Below are positions 6,968-14,416 of a DNA stretch of 41,516 bases, piece by piece. A program made the translations under genes and the position numbers. The stretch comes from Cytophagaceae bacterium. Lineage in GTDB: Bacteria > Bacteroidota > Bacteroidia > Cytophagales > Cytophagaceae. The stretch lies in the NCBI GenBank assembly GCA_025455005.1, contig JALONH010000023.1, positions 1-41,516 on the forward strand. The letters run 5' to 3'. Position 1 is the stretch's first letter. Each line of letters begins with the position of its first letter. The notes beneath the pieces were generated by a model, which was not told the DNA's origin, searched no databases, and saw only the letters and a list, made by a program, of their open reading frames with translations.

Positions 6968-7258
6968 TTAATAATACGTCTGAGGCTTCGGTTGTTGTTT
7001 CTTTTTCGACTTTGGAACATCAAAATCCTGATTCAATTCACGAGGATGTATTTTTTCTAATTCTTTGCGTTTGTGTTTCGATTTATCCAAATGTTCATGT
7101 AAGGCCGCATCATCGTCGGCATTGTAAAATTGTTTGTCGTCATTGATCGTAGCATTGGCAATTCGCTTCGATTTTGGGGGCTTATGCTTACCGGATGCAC
7201 AGGCGAAAGAGAAACCTAGGCTGAATAACAGGATGAAAAAATGAAAGGGTAGCTTCAT
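6968..7258 (-). CDS. Small exported basic protein, 96 residues, function unknown
   Basis: The N-terminus MKLPFHFFILLFSLGFSFACAS is a signal sequence. A cysteine follows Ser-Phe-Ala, so it may be a lipoprotein, but Phe at -2 makes the lipobox poor and signal peptidase I cleavage is equally possible. The mature part is rich in Lys, His and Asp (GKHKPPKSKR, KSKHKRKELEK, PKSKKKQQPKPQ) and likely disordered. An in-frame ATG four codons earlier (7270) would place charged or polar residues before the signal sequence less neatly, so the start at 7258 is preferred. The gene ends close to the repeat block, with the XRE regulator gene upstream on the same strand 41 bases away, so the two may be co-transcribed. 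Confidence 0.65.
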   Translation of the reverse strand: MKLPFHFFILLFSLGFSFACASGKHKPPKSKRIANATINDDKQFYNADDDAALHEHLDKSKHKRKELEKIHPRELNQDFDVPKSKKKQQPKPQTYY

Positions 7259-7299
7259 AATTGTCCACAATTGGTACGACGAATATAATGAAATTACAT

Positions 7300-7974
7300 T
7301 TAATTACTTGGAAAAAACGTTTCAAAGGTATTATCGTCATAAAAAAATACAATACGAACCGCTTTTTTACCTGACGCTTTAGGCGCCGAAGGTGTCACGG
7401 GTGAGGAAATTGGTTCTGTCAATACAGACGAAACTGCTAATGGAGCAGTAGGGGGAATAGGTTGCGGAGAACTTCCAACCGACTGTTCCGAAGTTGTAAC
7501 GTGGGTCGTTTCGGGAACGGAAATAGATTTTTCAGAAGTTAAGGAGGACGATTCTGCAGGAATCGGTGCCGATGAAGTAGAGTTTGGACTGTTTAAAGAA
7601 GAAGAAACAATAGGATAGGAGGTAGTAACTGCAGCGGTAGTAGTGTCGGATGATTTTGGCTTACCATAAGTAGGAGCTTCCTCTGATTCTTTCCATACGT
7701 TGACCGGAATGGGTTCAGGGGAGGCTACCTTGCCTACCTCGTCAAATAAATTCAATTGTTTCATAGGTCCTTTGCCCATAATCAGCCAGAGTGGGTTTAT
7801 GTCCGGAAAATGTGTTAATACTTTTTGAATAAAATCGAGGCTTGGTTTGTTACGCCCCGACATTAAATGCGAAATACTCGAACGTTGTACGTCAATTTTA
7901 TCCGCAAATGCTCCGGCTGTATAGCCAAAGGTTTCCATGAGTATTAACAATCGATTTACAATTGTTTCATCCAT
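7300..7974 (-). CDS. XRE-family helix-turn-helix regulator with long Pro/Ser/Thr-rich linker
   Basis: Residues 1-70 form a Cro/CI-type HTH domain: AGAFADKIDVQRSSISHLMSGR holds the helix-turn-helix, followed by PSLDFIQKVL and PLWLIMGKGPM, typical of Bacteroidota XRE proteins. A low-complexity linker rich in Pro, Ser, Thr and Glu (about 85-200) leads to a short C-terminal block (KKAVRIVFFYDDNTFETFF) that looks structured. The protein has 224 residues. Immediately upstream, beginning 2 bases before the start codon, is a series of TTACAAATGTAA-type palindromes. Autoregulation is therefore likely, and control of the divergent gene at 8240 possible. The regulated pathway is not evident from the neighbours. 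Confidence 0.85.
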   Translation of the reverse strand: MDETIVNRLLILMETFGYTAGAFADKIDVQRSSISHLMSGRNKPSLDFIQKVLTHFPDINPLWLIMGKGPMKQLNLFDEVGKVASPEPIPVNVWKESEEAPTYGKPKSSDTTTAAVTTSYPIVSSSLNSPNSTSSAPIPAESSSLTSEKSISVPETTHVTTSEQSVGSSPQPIPPTAPLAVSSVLTEPISSPVTPSAPKASGKKAVRIVFFYDDNTFETFFPSN

Positions 7975-7976
7975 AG

Positions 7977-8111
7977 TTACAAATGTAATAACAATAATAA
8001 TAACAAATGTATCTTTACATAAAAATATTTAAACAATTGATATATAGTTATTTAATATTGCTGTTTACAAATGTAATTACAAGTGTAAACAGTAATAAGT
8101 TACAATTGTAA
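7977..8111. promoter_or_regulatory. Array of operator-like palindromes TTACAA(A/T/G)TGTAA
   Basis: Four 12-base sites are exact or one base off: 7977-7988 (ttacaaatgtaa), 8065-8076 (ttacaaatgtaa), 8077-8088 (ttacaagtgtaa) and 8100-8111 (ttacaattgtaa, perfectly symmetric). A weaker site lies at 8001-8012 (taacaaatgtat), and another, ttacaattgttt, is inside the divergent gene at 8261-8272. Sites 8065 and 8077 abut, forming a larger 32-base near-palindrome (8061-8092). Start-to-start spacings of 24, 12 and 23 bases place sites on about the same helix face. The array lies between the XRE gene and the divergent gene, as expected for its binding sites. Binding itself is inference. Confidence 0.7.
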
Positions 8112-8239
8112 TGTGTATAATAGGTCGATGGGGTGTGGGGAATCCTGTTGGCTATTTGATTAAATGGATAGTTGTTTGTTGGTATATCTTCTAGTAAATT
8201 GTCAGATGTAATTAGATGGATGTTCTTTATCAATAGTTT

Positions 8240-8761
8240 ATGCGACGTATAAGGGTAACGTTACAATTGTTTCTATTGTGGATGGTGTCTTATACACCTT
8301 CTTTGGCTCAGGATAGCATTATTCGGGTTCCGGCTATTTCTTTTTGGGAAGCTTTTCTTCAACAAGATACTCTCGCTATTCAACGATTATTTGTGAATCA
8401 GACGGATTTTTGGGTATATGTAAAGGAGTCGTATACCTTAGGTGTGCCGGCTGATTCATTAGAATACCGGTATATTTTACTGCATCAGGGGTATTGGAAT
8501 ACGTTTATTCATGATGTTCATTCTACTTATACCCTTGGCCAAAAAGCCTTTCGCATACAATGGGATAAAACGGAATTGTTATCGATTGACATCAATTACT
8601 TGGAGCGTAATCGAAGTGGTTTTATGTTTTCTAATTACGAAACCACGTTCTTATTTCGATATAAAAAAACGAACTATTCTATCCGAATCGATGGATGGAT
8701 TCGAACAAATGCCCATACTGGAAGGATTTTGTCCAATACACTTTTAATAAAAAAGTTGTAA
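8240..8761 (+). CDS. Secreted protein of unknown function, 173 residues
   Basis: The signal peptide MRRIRVTLQLFLLWMVSYTPSLA-Q precedes a domain of about 145 residues. That domain starts PAISFWEAFLQQDTLAIQRLFVNQTDFW and has several beta-strand-like stretches later (HSTYTLGQKAFRIQWD, TTFLFRYKKTNYSIRIDGW). The pattern of an N-terminal helical region followed by an antiparallel sheet would fit a cystatin- or NTF2-like fold, but I do not recognise a family. It is divergent from the XRE gene across the operator array and convergent with the ion channel gene, with only one base between the two stop codons. A partial operator-like site overlaps its 5' coding region. Confidence 0.75.
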   Translation: MRRIRVTLQLFLLWMVSYTPSLAQDSIIRVPAISFWEAFLQQDTLAIQRLFVNQTDFWVYVKESYTLGVPADSLEYRYILLHQGYWNTFIHDVHSTYTLGQKAFRIQWDKTELLSIDINYLERNRSGFMFSNYETTFLFRYKKTNYSIRIDGWIRTNAHTGRILSNTLLIKKL

Positions 8762-8762
8762 A

Positions 8763-9740
8763 TCAGAAGAATACAGCCATTCCAACAAAGAATATATTCA
8801 AAACGGTAAAACTACCTAAAACGATTCTGGATCCTATCGCATTTATATTTTTTGCCTTTTTAACTTCTCCATTATCATAGTATTTTAACGACCAGGCATT
8901 GACAAATATGGTAAGGAAAATAAATAAAAAAGCTATGGTGTGTAAGGTGTCTACCAGGGTAAAGTCGGACGTTTCCGGCAAAAGGGAGTCGATGATGTAT
9001 TTATTCCCAACAGCTGCAAATAATCCACCTACAGGTAAACCAAATCTAGGCTCAACTTCTTGAACATCAATTAAAAAGCTTAGTGTCCCGATAAAAAATG
9101 CTATATACATCCCTAAGAAGATTTTCATAAACAATCCAATAGCATCCCGAGTTAGGACCATTTCAATATTAAAGGAATCGTATTGAGTTTCTTGTTTGCT
9201 TAATCTTGGGTCGCCAAATTTTGTGTTGTACACATTGGTATCTCTAAATACTTTAAATTCTTTTATCTTCCACCCGTCCACGTTCATGGTAGGAGCAAAG
9301 GTACTTCCTTGTATATCCGGATTGTAAACAAGATACCGTTTGTCGTACATCGTATTTTCGATGCTTAAAACTAGTTTTTGTTCGTCAAAAGGGTAGTCCT
9401 GTACATTCCAAGATTGTTTCATGACGGCAATAAGCTTCATTAAGACCCATGTTTTTCCTTGTATAGTATCTACGATAACATCTGGTTTTTCAAAACTTTT
9501 GGCATTAGGTATTTCAACTTGGGTGGTAAAGTCGAAATCCGGATTATTGTATAAAAACCATAACCAAAAACGCATGGTATACTCTTTATCATGAAAATTC
9601 ACGTCGTGTAAAGACATTAAATAACTTCCTACTTTAACAGTATCGGGTTTGTTTTTAGCTATACTATTACTTGATAGAAATATTGTTAAAGCTAATACTG
9701 TCAGTATTTTATATTTAACTATCGAATGATGTGTAGCCAT
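8763..9740 (-). CDS. Pentameric ligand-gated ion channel (Cys-loop-type) homologue
   Basis: The protein has 325 residues. A signal peptide (about 1-28) is followed by an extracellular-type beta domain (about 35-198). This includes the family hallmark WNVQDYPFDEQKL (111-123), matching the W-(x)n-PFDxQ signature of the Cys-loop, here without the disulfide as in other bacterial members. Four membrane segments follow in the standard spacing: M1 about 199-224, M2 about 232-254 (GLPVGGLFAAVGNKYIIDSL), M3 about 262-285 and M4 about 303-325. In such channels the beta domain senses a ligand or pH in the periplasm and M2 lines the pore. The start overlaps the end of the upstream type B CTD gene by 22 bases, so the two are coupled. 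Ligand and ion selectivity are unknown. Confidence 0.85.
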   Translation of the reverse strand: MATHHSIVKYKILTVLALTIFLSSNSIAKNKPDTVKVGSYLMSLHDVNFHDKEYTMRFWLWFLYNNPDFDFTTQVEIPNAKSFEKPDVIVDTIQGKTWVLMKLIAVMKQSWNVQDYPFDEQKLVLSIENTMYDKRYLVYNPDIQGSTFAPTMNVDGWKIKEFKVFRDTNVYNTKFGDPRLSKQETQYDSFNIEMVLTRDAIGLFMKIFLGMYIAFFIGTLSFLIDVQEVEPRFGLPVGGLFAAVGNKYIIDSLLPETSDFTLVDTLHTIAFLFIFLTIFVNAWSLKYYDNGEVKKAKNINAIGSRIVLGSFTVLNIFFVGMAVFF

Positions 9741-11947
9741 TGTGTAACAGTATAGTTTGATCGGTGATTGGTTAATTGTATGTAGTATACCCCCGGTGGT
9801 ATTCCTTCAGTATTCCAATCGTTATTGAAGTTTTTTTGATCATGCACTCGTGCGCCCCAGGTATTGTAAACTTCTAATGAATAGTAATTTAAAGGCAAAT
9901 ATTTTACTATAAATTGGTCGTTTTTGCCATCTGAGTTTAAGGTAATCAAATTGGGAACTTCTATAAAAACACTACAATCGGGCTCCAGTCGGATGGTATT
10001 TTTACAACCACTCGCGGTGTCCGTTAATTGCACAAAATATAGGTCCGGAACGGATCGTTGTACTTGAATTTGAGGTGTTGTTTCGCCTGTAAACCACTTT
10101 TGTCCGGTTGCAGTGGATTGTACCTCTAATGTCACTTGAGTAGTGGTACAGAATTCGTTAAGGTGCTGGGGAATAGTTGTAATATATCCTGTAGGTAAAG
10201 CTATACTTTCTATATTAAGTGTGTCATAATACTGGCACTGATAGGAGTCCTCTGCTTGAATGGTTATTCTATAATTTCCGCTTTGATTCGTGAGGAGTAA
10301 AACCGAATCTTGTGTTATTCCGTTACTCCAACGGTATCGTTCATACCCACTGTTCGCTTTTACCTTCAACGTATCACCTACACAAACACGTTGGAATGTG
10401 TCAGTTAGTATATCCGGATTAGTCGTGGGCCAAGATAGGTGAATACTATCTTTAAAGATACAGTCCAATTTCTGTATTTCAATTATGTATAATCCTGTAT
10501 CTCTTATGCTTATCGTTGGTGTAGTTTGATTTCCGGGCGACCAGGTATATCGGTCTTTATCAATTCCTCCATCTAGTTCGATGGATTGTCCTTTACAGAA
10601 TACGGTATCTTGACCTAAATCGACAAAGCCGGCATCTGAAAAATATCCAAATCGAAACCCGGTATTGGACTCTCCATTATAGGTTGCCAAATGAAAATAA
10701 CCGGTATTACTTACTATATAAGGGGTATTCACAGCAATTCTGTTAAGGTCCTGTGATTGAATATAATATACCCAATCCGGTTGACCTGGAACGGCTTGAA
10801 AATCCAATGGGTTAAAAAAGGGTTGTCCATTTAGCTTAAAATCTGTTTCACTTCCTTTACGGGTAAGGAGGGCGATTTGAAAGGGTTCATCATTGGATCG
10901 AAAAAAGCCAATCCGTTTGGATCCGGTGCATCGGATGGGGGGAATTAAACATTGACCTAATTCATTTCCGTAAGAAGCTGTTTGTAATACAGCAATAGGA
11001 TGATTGGATCGTATGTTGGCAGTTTGTCGGAGGTTAATATCGATGCTTTGATTTGCCGTTAGATTATAACTAGTTGCTTGTCCATCAAAAATATCCACCT
11101 GGGTTTGACTTTCGGTAGCGACTATCGTTACTATATTGCTAGAGTCACTTACTATCGGGTTAATAGGTTGAATAACAATATATTCTGTTCCAAGGTTACG
11201 TACCGGGACTATCTGATCGCCTCCCAAATCGTAGTTGATGGACCTTACCATGGAATCGTCTTTAATGGTAATCGCTATGGGTTTGTTCGATCGAACCACG
11301 GTTCCGGATGGGTGCGCAAAAGCACTTGACCGTACACTTCTTCCGCTCCAAGTTTGACCTTTTTGCAATCGAATTTGAATAGGCACCAGGGCTAAATGTC
11401 CTACAATTGATTTTGCCGGAAGTATTTCTACTACGGTTTCATTTTCTGTTGCTACGATATCGAAGGATGCAAATGCATTGTCTGCTTCTCTATTGTCCCA
11501 AGTTTGTTGGAAGGGTACAACAAAATATGTCCCAAGGGCATTGCGTCCCTTTAGCGTGAAAATGTCAGAATTGGATCCATCAGCAAACATATTGGATCCA
11601 AACACTTCATAATACACACTGATAAATTGATCGGACTCTATTCTAACTCCTTTATTGAGTGTAGTATTTGGTGGACTGTTTTCAACTAGAGGTAACCAAT
11701 CGGTTATGTTTAAGGATTGTACGGATTGTGCCGGTACTTGAAGTCGTTTTGGGGTTACGGTTGGGTTGGCGGGTATTGAAACCGTTATGGTAGCTAGAGA
11801 ATCGTAGGTTTGAAATCGAAAAAGTATGGGTCTGTCGGCATGTAATTCGGTTACCTCCGGCAAAGCCATCCAAAATTGTTTATCTATTTGTCCGTAACTA
11901 CAAAAGCAAAGTAATAAGATAAAATTTAGTGTAAGAAGTCTTCTCAT
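9719..11947 (-). CDS. Secreted IgGFc-binding-domain-like protein with type B gliding/T9SS C-terminal domain
   Basis: The protein has 742 residues. A signal peptide (1-19) precedes a large beta-rich region (about 20-430) resembling the IgGFc-binding N-terminal domain. That region shows repeated FDIVATENETVVEI- and IVTIVATESQTQVDIF-type segments and ends NTGFRFGYFSDAG. Two Ig/PKD-like units follow (about 435-505 and 508-580; motifs DTVFCKGQSIEL and RVCVGDTLKVKA, each with YRWS or YTWSPG). The C-terminus (about 660-742) is a CHU_C-type domain: VPNLITLNSDGKNDQF, LEVYNTWGARV, PPGVYYIQL. Type B CTD proteins are exported by T9SS and held at the surface with help of a SprF-like protein, which is encoded nearby at 14417. 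Promoter-like TAGATTTG (minus strand, 11955-11962) ends only 7 bases before its start. Confidence 0.87.
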   Translation of the reverse strand: MRRLLTLNFILLLCFCSYGQIDKQFWMALPEVTELHADRPILFRFQTYDSLATITVSIPANPTVTPKRLQVPAQSVQSLNITDWLPLVENSPPNTTLNKGVRIESDQFISVYYEVFGSNMFADGSNSDIFTLKGRNALGTYFVVPFQQTWDNREADNAFASFDIVATENETVVEILPAKSIVGHLALVPIQIRLQKGQTWSGRSVRSSAFAHPSGTVVRSNKPIAITIKDDSMVRSINYDLGGDQIVPVRNLGTEYIVIQPINPIVSDSSNIVTIVATESQTQVDIFDGQATSYNLTANQSIDINLRQTANIRSNHPIAVLQTASYGNELGQCLIPPIRCTGSKRIGFFRSNDEPFQIALLTRKGSETDFKLNGQPFFNPLDFQAVPGQPDWVYYIQSQDLNRIAVNTPYIVSNTGYFHLATYNGESNTGFRFGYFSDAGFVDLGQDTVFCKGQSIELDGGIDKDRYTWSPGNQTTPTISIRDTGLYIIEIQKLDCIFKDSIHLSWPTTNPDILTDTFQRVCVGDTLKVKANSGYERYRWSNGITQDSVLLLTNQSGNYRITIQAEDSYQCQYYDTLNIESIALPTGYITTIPQHLNEFCTTTQVTLEVQSTATGQKWFTGETTPQIQVQRSVPDLYFVQLTDTASGCKNTIRLEPDCSVFIEVPNLITLNSDGKNDQFIVKYLPLNYYSLEVYNTWGARVHDQKNFNNDWNTEGIPPGVYYIQLTNHRSNYTVTQWLHIIR

Positions 11948-11954
11948 GGGTTAC

Positions 11955-11962
11955 CAAATCTA
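11955..11962 (-). promoter_or_regulatory. Promoter -7 element TAGATTTG ahead of the 742-residue CTD gene
   Basis: It matches TAnnTTTG exactly on the minus strand. No clear TTTG lies 18-21 bases upstream, so only the -7 half is supported. If used, the transcript would have almost no leader. Confidence 0.4.
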
Positions 11963-12004
11963 CTAAAAAGTGTTTGTAGATGGTAGGGTTCATTCCATTT
12001 TTAC

Positions 12005-14206
12005 TTAATGTAACATGGTAGAAGTTCCTTTGACATCAAAAGAGGAACCATCATAATATTTACCTTTTAATATGTAGGTATATACAGCAACGGATTGATC
12101 TTGGTTATTTCCCTTAATATCACCGGACCATCCTTGATTAGCCTCCGAAAAGGTATTGGCTTGATAAACAACTTGTCCCCATTGATTATATACAATAAAA
12201 CTAAAGTCTTCATCTTTAATCATAAACCCAAAAACTTTTAATTTCCGATTGTCTACTTCTGTTGCTTGGGGTGAAAATACATTGGGAACAAACACAATAA
12301 GGGGATTGGCGGCAAAAAAAGTAACTCTAACCGTATCAGAATTAAAACAATCTTTTACCGGGTCATAAACACGAGCATATACTTTGGCATCGCTGGTAAG
12401 GGTTAATGTTGTTCCGGTTCCTAAGGGAAATCCACCGAGGGCATCAAACCAATTTACAGTAAACGTGGGACTTGTAAAAGCAGTCAACACCATGGGTTGG
12501 TTATTAAATCCGATGGTATCCGGTGCGCCGCTTACATTTAGTTCAGGCCCATATCCTTCTAAACGTATGGTTGTATCTCCCATACATCCTATGGAATCCA
12601 TGGCTGTTATGGTATACACTGTTTCACCAATACCTACCGGTACTATATAAGTATTTCCACTCGGACTCGTTTGCCCAATAGGGGACCATTGGTATTGATA
12701 ACCTGTCGAACCGGTTAACCCTCCTGTTGCAAAAACAATCATTTGAACATTGTTGGAGGCGCAGGCTACAGAGTCTATAAAATTGGGGTTAACCACAATT
12801 CGACTCAATCGATTTATTTGTACAGAAGCAGTATTTTGACATCCCCTTAAATCAGTTGCAGTTACGTTTACAGTATTAAAACCGGTTAAGGGTGGAGTAA
12901 ATATAGGGCTGCTTCCGGATGTTGTACTTAAGCCGGTTGATGGTGACCATACATAGCTGTAGGTGGTGGAATACGTACTAACCGTAGTGGCTCTTAATCG
13001 CAAGCTCGCATCATGACAAATGGAAGTGTCTGATCCGGCACTTAAGGTGAAATAGGGGGATACTCCGGCGGTTAGTTGTGTCACATCAACAGTGGCAGTT
13101 GTCGTGCAATTAATTCCATCTCGAACGGTAACAGTATAGGTTGTCATACCTACAATGGTGGGGGTAACAGAAGTGGTAGAGGAAAGGGGATTACTAACGC
13201 CTGTGGTGGGATTCCAGCTATAAGAAAAGGGCCCTACTCCGGTGGCTACCGCACTCATTGTAGTACTCGTTCCAAAGCAAATAGAAGTATCGGGACTCAC
13301 TTGGATACTCGGTATAGGGTTCGTTGATATGGTCCTGGTATCTATAAAGGTACAACCGGTTCCCAGATTTTGAATGGTTAACGAATAGTTTCCGGCTGTA
13401 GTGACTACTATACTGCCTACATTTAGCACTCCGGTACTCCAACTGTAGCGGAACAAGGGGGATGAACCCGCAGGTGGTAAGGGGTTAGTAGTGGTAGATC
13501 GAGGTTGAATTGTAACCGGATTGCCTAAGCAGACCGTTGTATCATTCCCTAAGGTAAAACCTACAGAATTATCTCTACGAAAAGACTTTTGTGCAGATAC
13601 ATTACATCCATTTGGGTCGCGAGCGGTTACTATAAAAGTGACAACGCCTTCACTACTGGATAAGACGGCTGTTGTAAGGGTTAGGGAAGGACCGGTTGCA
13701 ATTTGATTGCTTAAATTGGCTTTAAACCATCTATAATCGGTAAATCCGGCTGTAGCACTTACTGTTGTATCTCGATTACTGCAAGCATAAAAGTTAGTGG
13801 CTGTAATGGGATTACCGGCCCCATTTAATATGAAAAAGGAGGCAGGTGTAAAAAAGGTTAGGGTTAGGGTATCTTGAACAGAGCTCCATGTTCCGGATGT
13901 ATTGTTAAAGTAAGATATACGAGCTACCCAACGACCTATCGCAGTAGTATTGATACTTTGGGCATTTTGGGTGGTCCCATTATCTAAATTTCTCCACTCA
14001 TAGATAGGTATTCCACTGGGTGGACTAGTCGATACATTGACGGCTTGTAAATTGAATGTGCTACCGGGGCAAACTTGAGCCGATTTGGTTATTCCGGGTA
14101 TCACTTGTGTGCCATTCAAGCGTATGCCAACGATTATAGGTTGTGCTACCATTTCTAAGATCGATAGAAATAAGAGTAGGGGAACATACCTAATGATTCG
14201 GCTCAT
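12005..14206 (-). CDS. Secreted multi-Ig/PKD-like protein with type B gliding/T9SS C-terminal domain
   Basis: The protein has 733 residues. A signal peptide (about 1-21, ending EMVAQP) precedes a series of Ig/PKD-like modules rich in Thr, Ser, Gly and Asn. Each module begins with a phrase like GNDTTVCLGNPVTI, SPDTSICFGTSTTM or GSDTSICHDASLRL and carries YSW or YVWSP strands. The CHU_C-type C-terminal domain (about 640-733) includes VPNVFSPQATEVDN, FSFIVYNQWGQVVYQ and YTYILKGKYYDG. It is likely an adhesin-like surface protein. It heads a minus-strand run with the 742-residue CTD gene (57 bases downstream) and the channel gene, and lies back to back with the PorP/SprF-like gene at 14417. Ligand unknown. 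Confidence 0.85.
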   Translation of the reverse strand: MSRIIRYVPLLLFLSILEMVAQPIIVGIRLNGTQVIPGITKSAQVCPGSTFNLQAVNVSTSPPSGIPIYEWRNLDNGTTQNAQSINTTAIGRWVARISYFNNTSGTWSSVQDTLTLTFFTPASFFILNGAGNPITATNFYACSNRDTTVSATAGFTDYRWFKANLSNQIATGPSLTLTTAVLSSSEGVVTFIVTARDPNGCNVSAQKSFRRDNSVGFTLGNDTTVCLGNPVTIQPRSTTTNPLPPAGSSPLFRYSWSTGVLNVGSIVVTTAGNYSLTIQNLGTGCTFIDTRTISTNPIPSIQVSPDTSICFGTSTTMSAVATGVGPFSYSWNPTTGVSNPLSSTTSVTPTIVGMTTYTVTVRDGINCTTTATVDVTQLTAGVSPYFTLSAGSDTSICHDASLRLRATTVSTYSTTYSYVWSPSTGLSTTSGSSPIFTPPLTGFNTVNVTATDLRGCQNTASVQINRLSRIVVNPNFIDSVACASNNVQMIVFATGGLTGSTGYQYQWSPIGQTSPSGNTYIVPVGIGETVYTITAMDSIGCMGDTTIRLEGYGPELNVSGAPDTIGFNNQPMVLTAFTSPTFTVNWFDALGGFPLGTGTTLTLTSDAKVYARVYDPVKDCFNSDTVRVTFFAANPLIVFVPNVFSPQATEVDNRKLKVFGFMIKDEDFSFIVYNQWGQVVYQANTFSEANQGWSGDIKGNNQDQSVAVYTYILKGKYYDGSSFDVKGTSTMLH

Positions 14207-14336
14207 ACGGATTGTATACGTAGATTTTTATTTTTTATTCGCCCTTTTGCTAAAAAGTAATCGAAAAACGAATGTACTAAAACTTTTTCATATGCTAAAA
14301 AATGTATTTGTCTAAAAAAAATGCTATTTATGTACT

Positions 14337-14344
14337 TATATTTG
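14337..14344 (+). promoter_or_regulatory. Promoter -7 element TATATTTG ahead of the PorP/SprF-like gene
   Basis: Exact TAnnTTTG match 72 bases before the start codon. A TTTG at 14307-14310 is 26 bases upstream, longer than the usual 18-21, so the -33 element is unclear. Confidence 0.4.
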
Positions 14345-14416
14345 TTTATTTTAAATAAAAAATCAAAGAAAAGTATAAGTGGAAAGTCTGATTTTTACGT
14401 ATACTTCCTTTAATAA

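Noticed and set aside
8048-8233. 61-codon minus-strand open frame in the operator region
   Set aside because: It overlaps the palindrome array, lacks any recognisable features and has low-complexity composition.
11078-11329. Plus-strand open frames within the large CTD genes (also 12384-12650 and 13076-13327)
   Set aside because: They are shadows of the long minus-strand genes, with no signal peptide, domain or ribosome-binding support.
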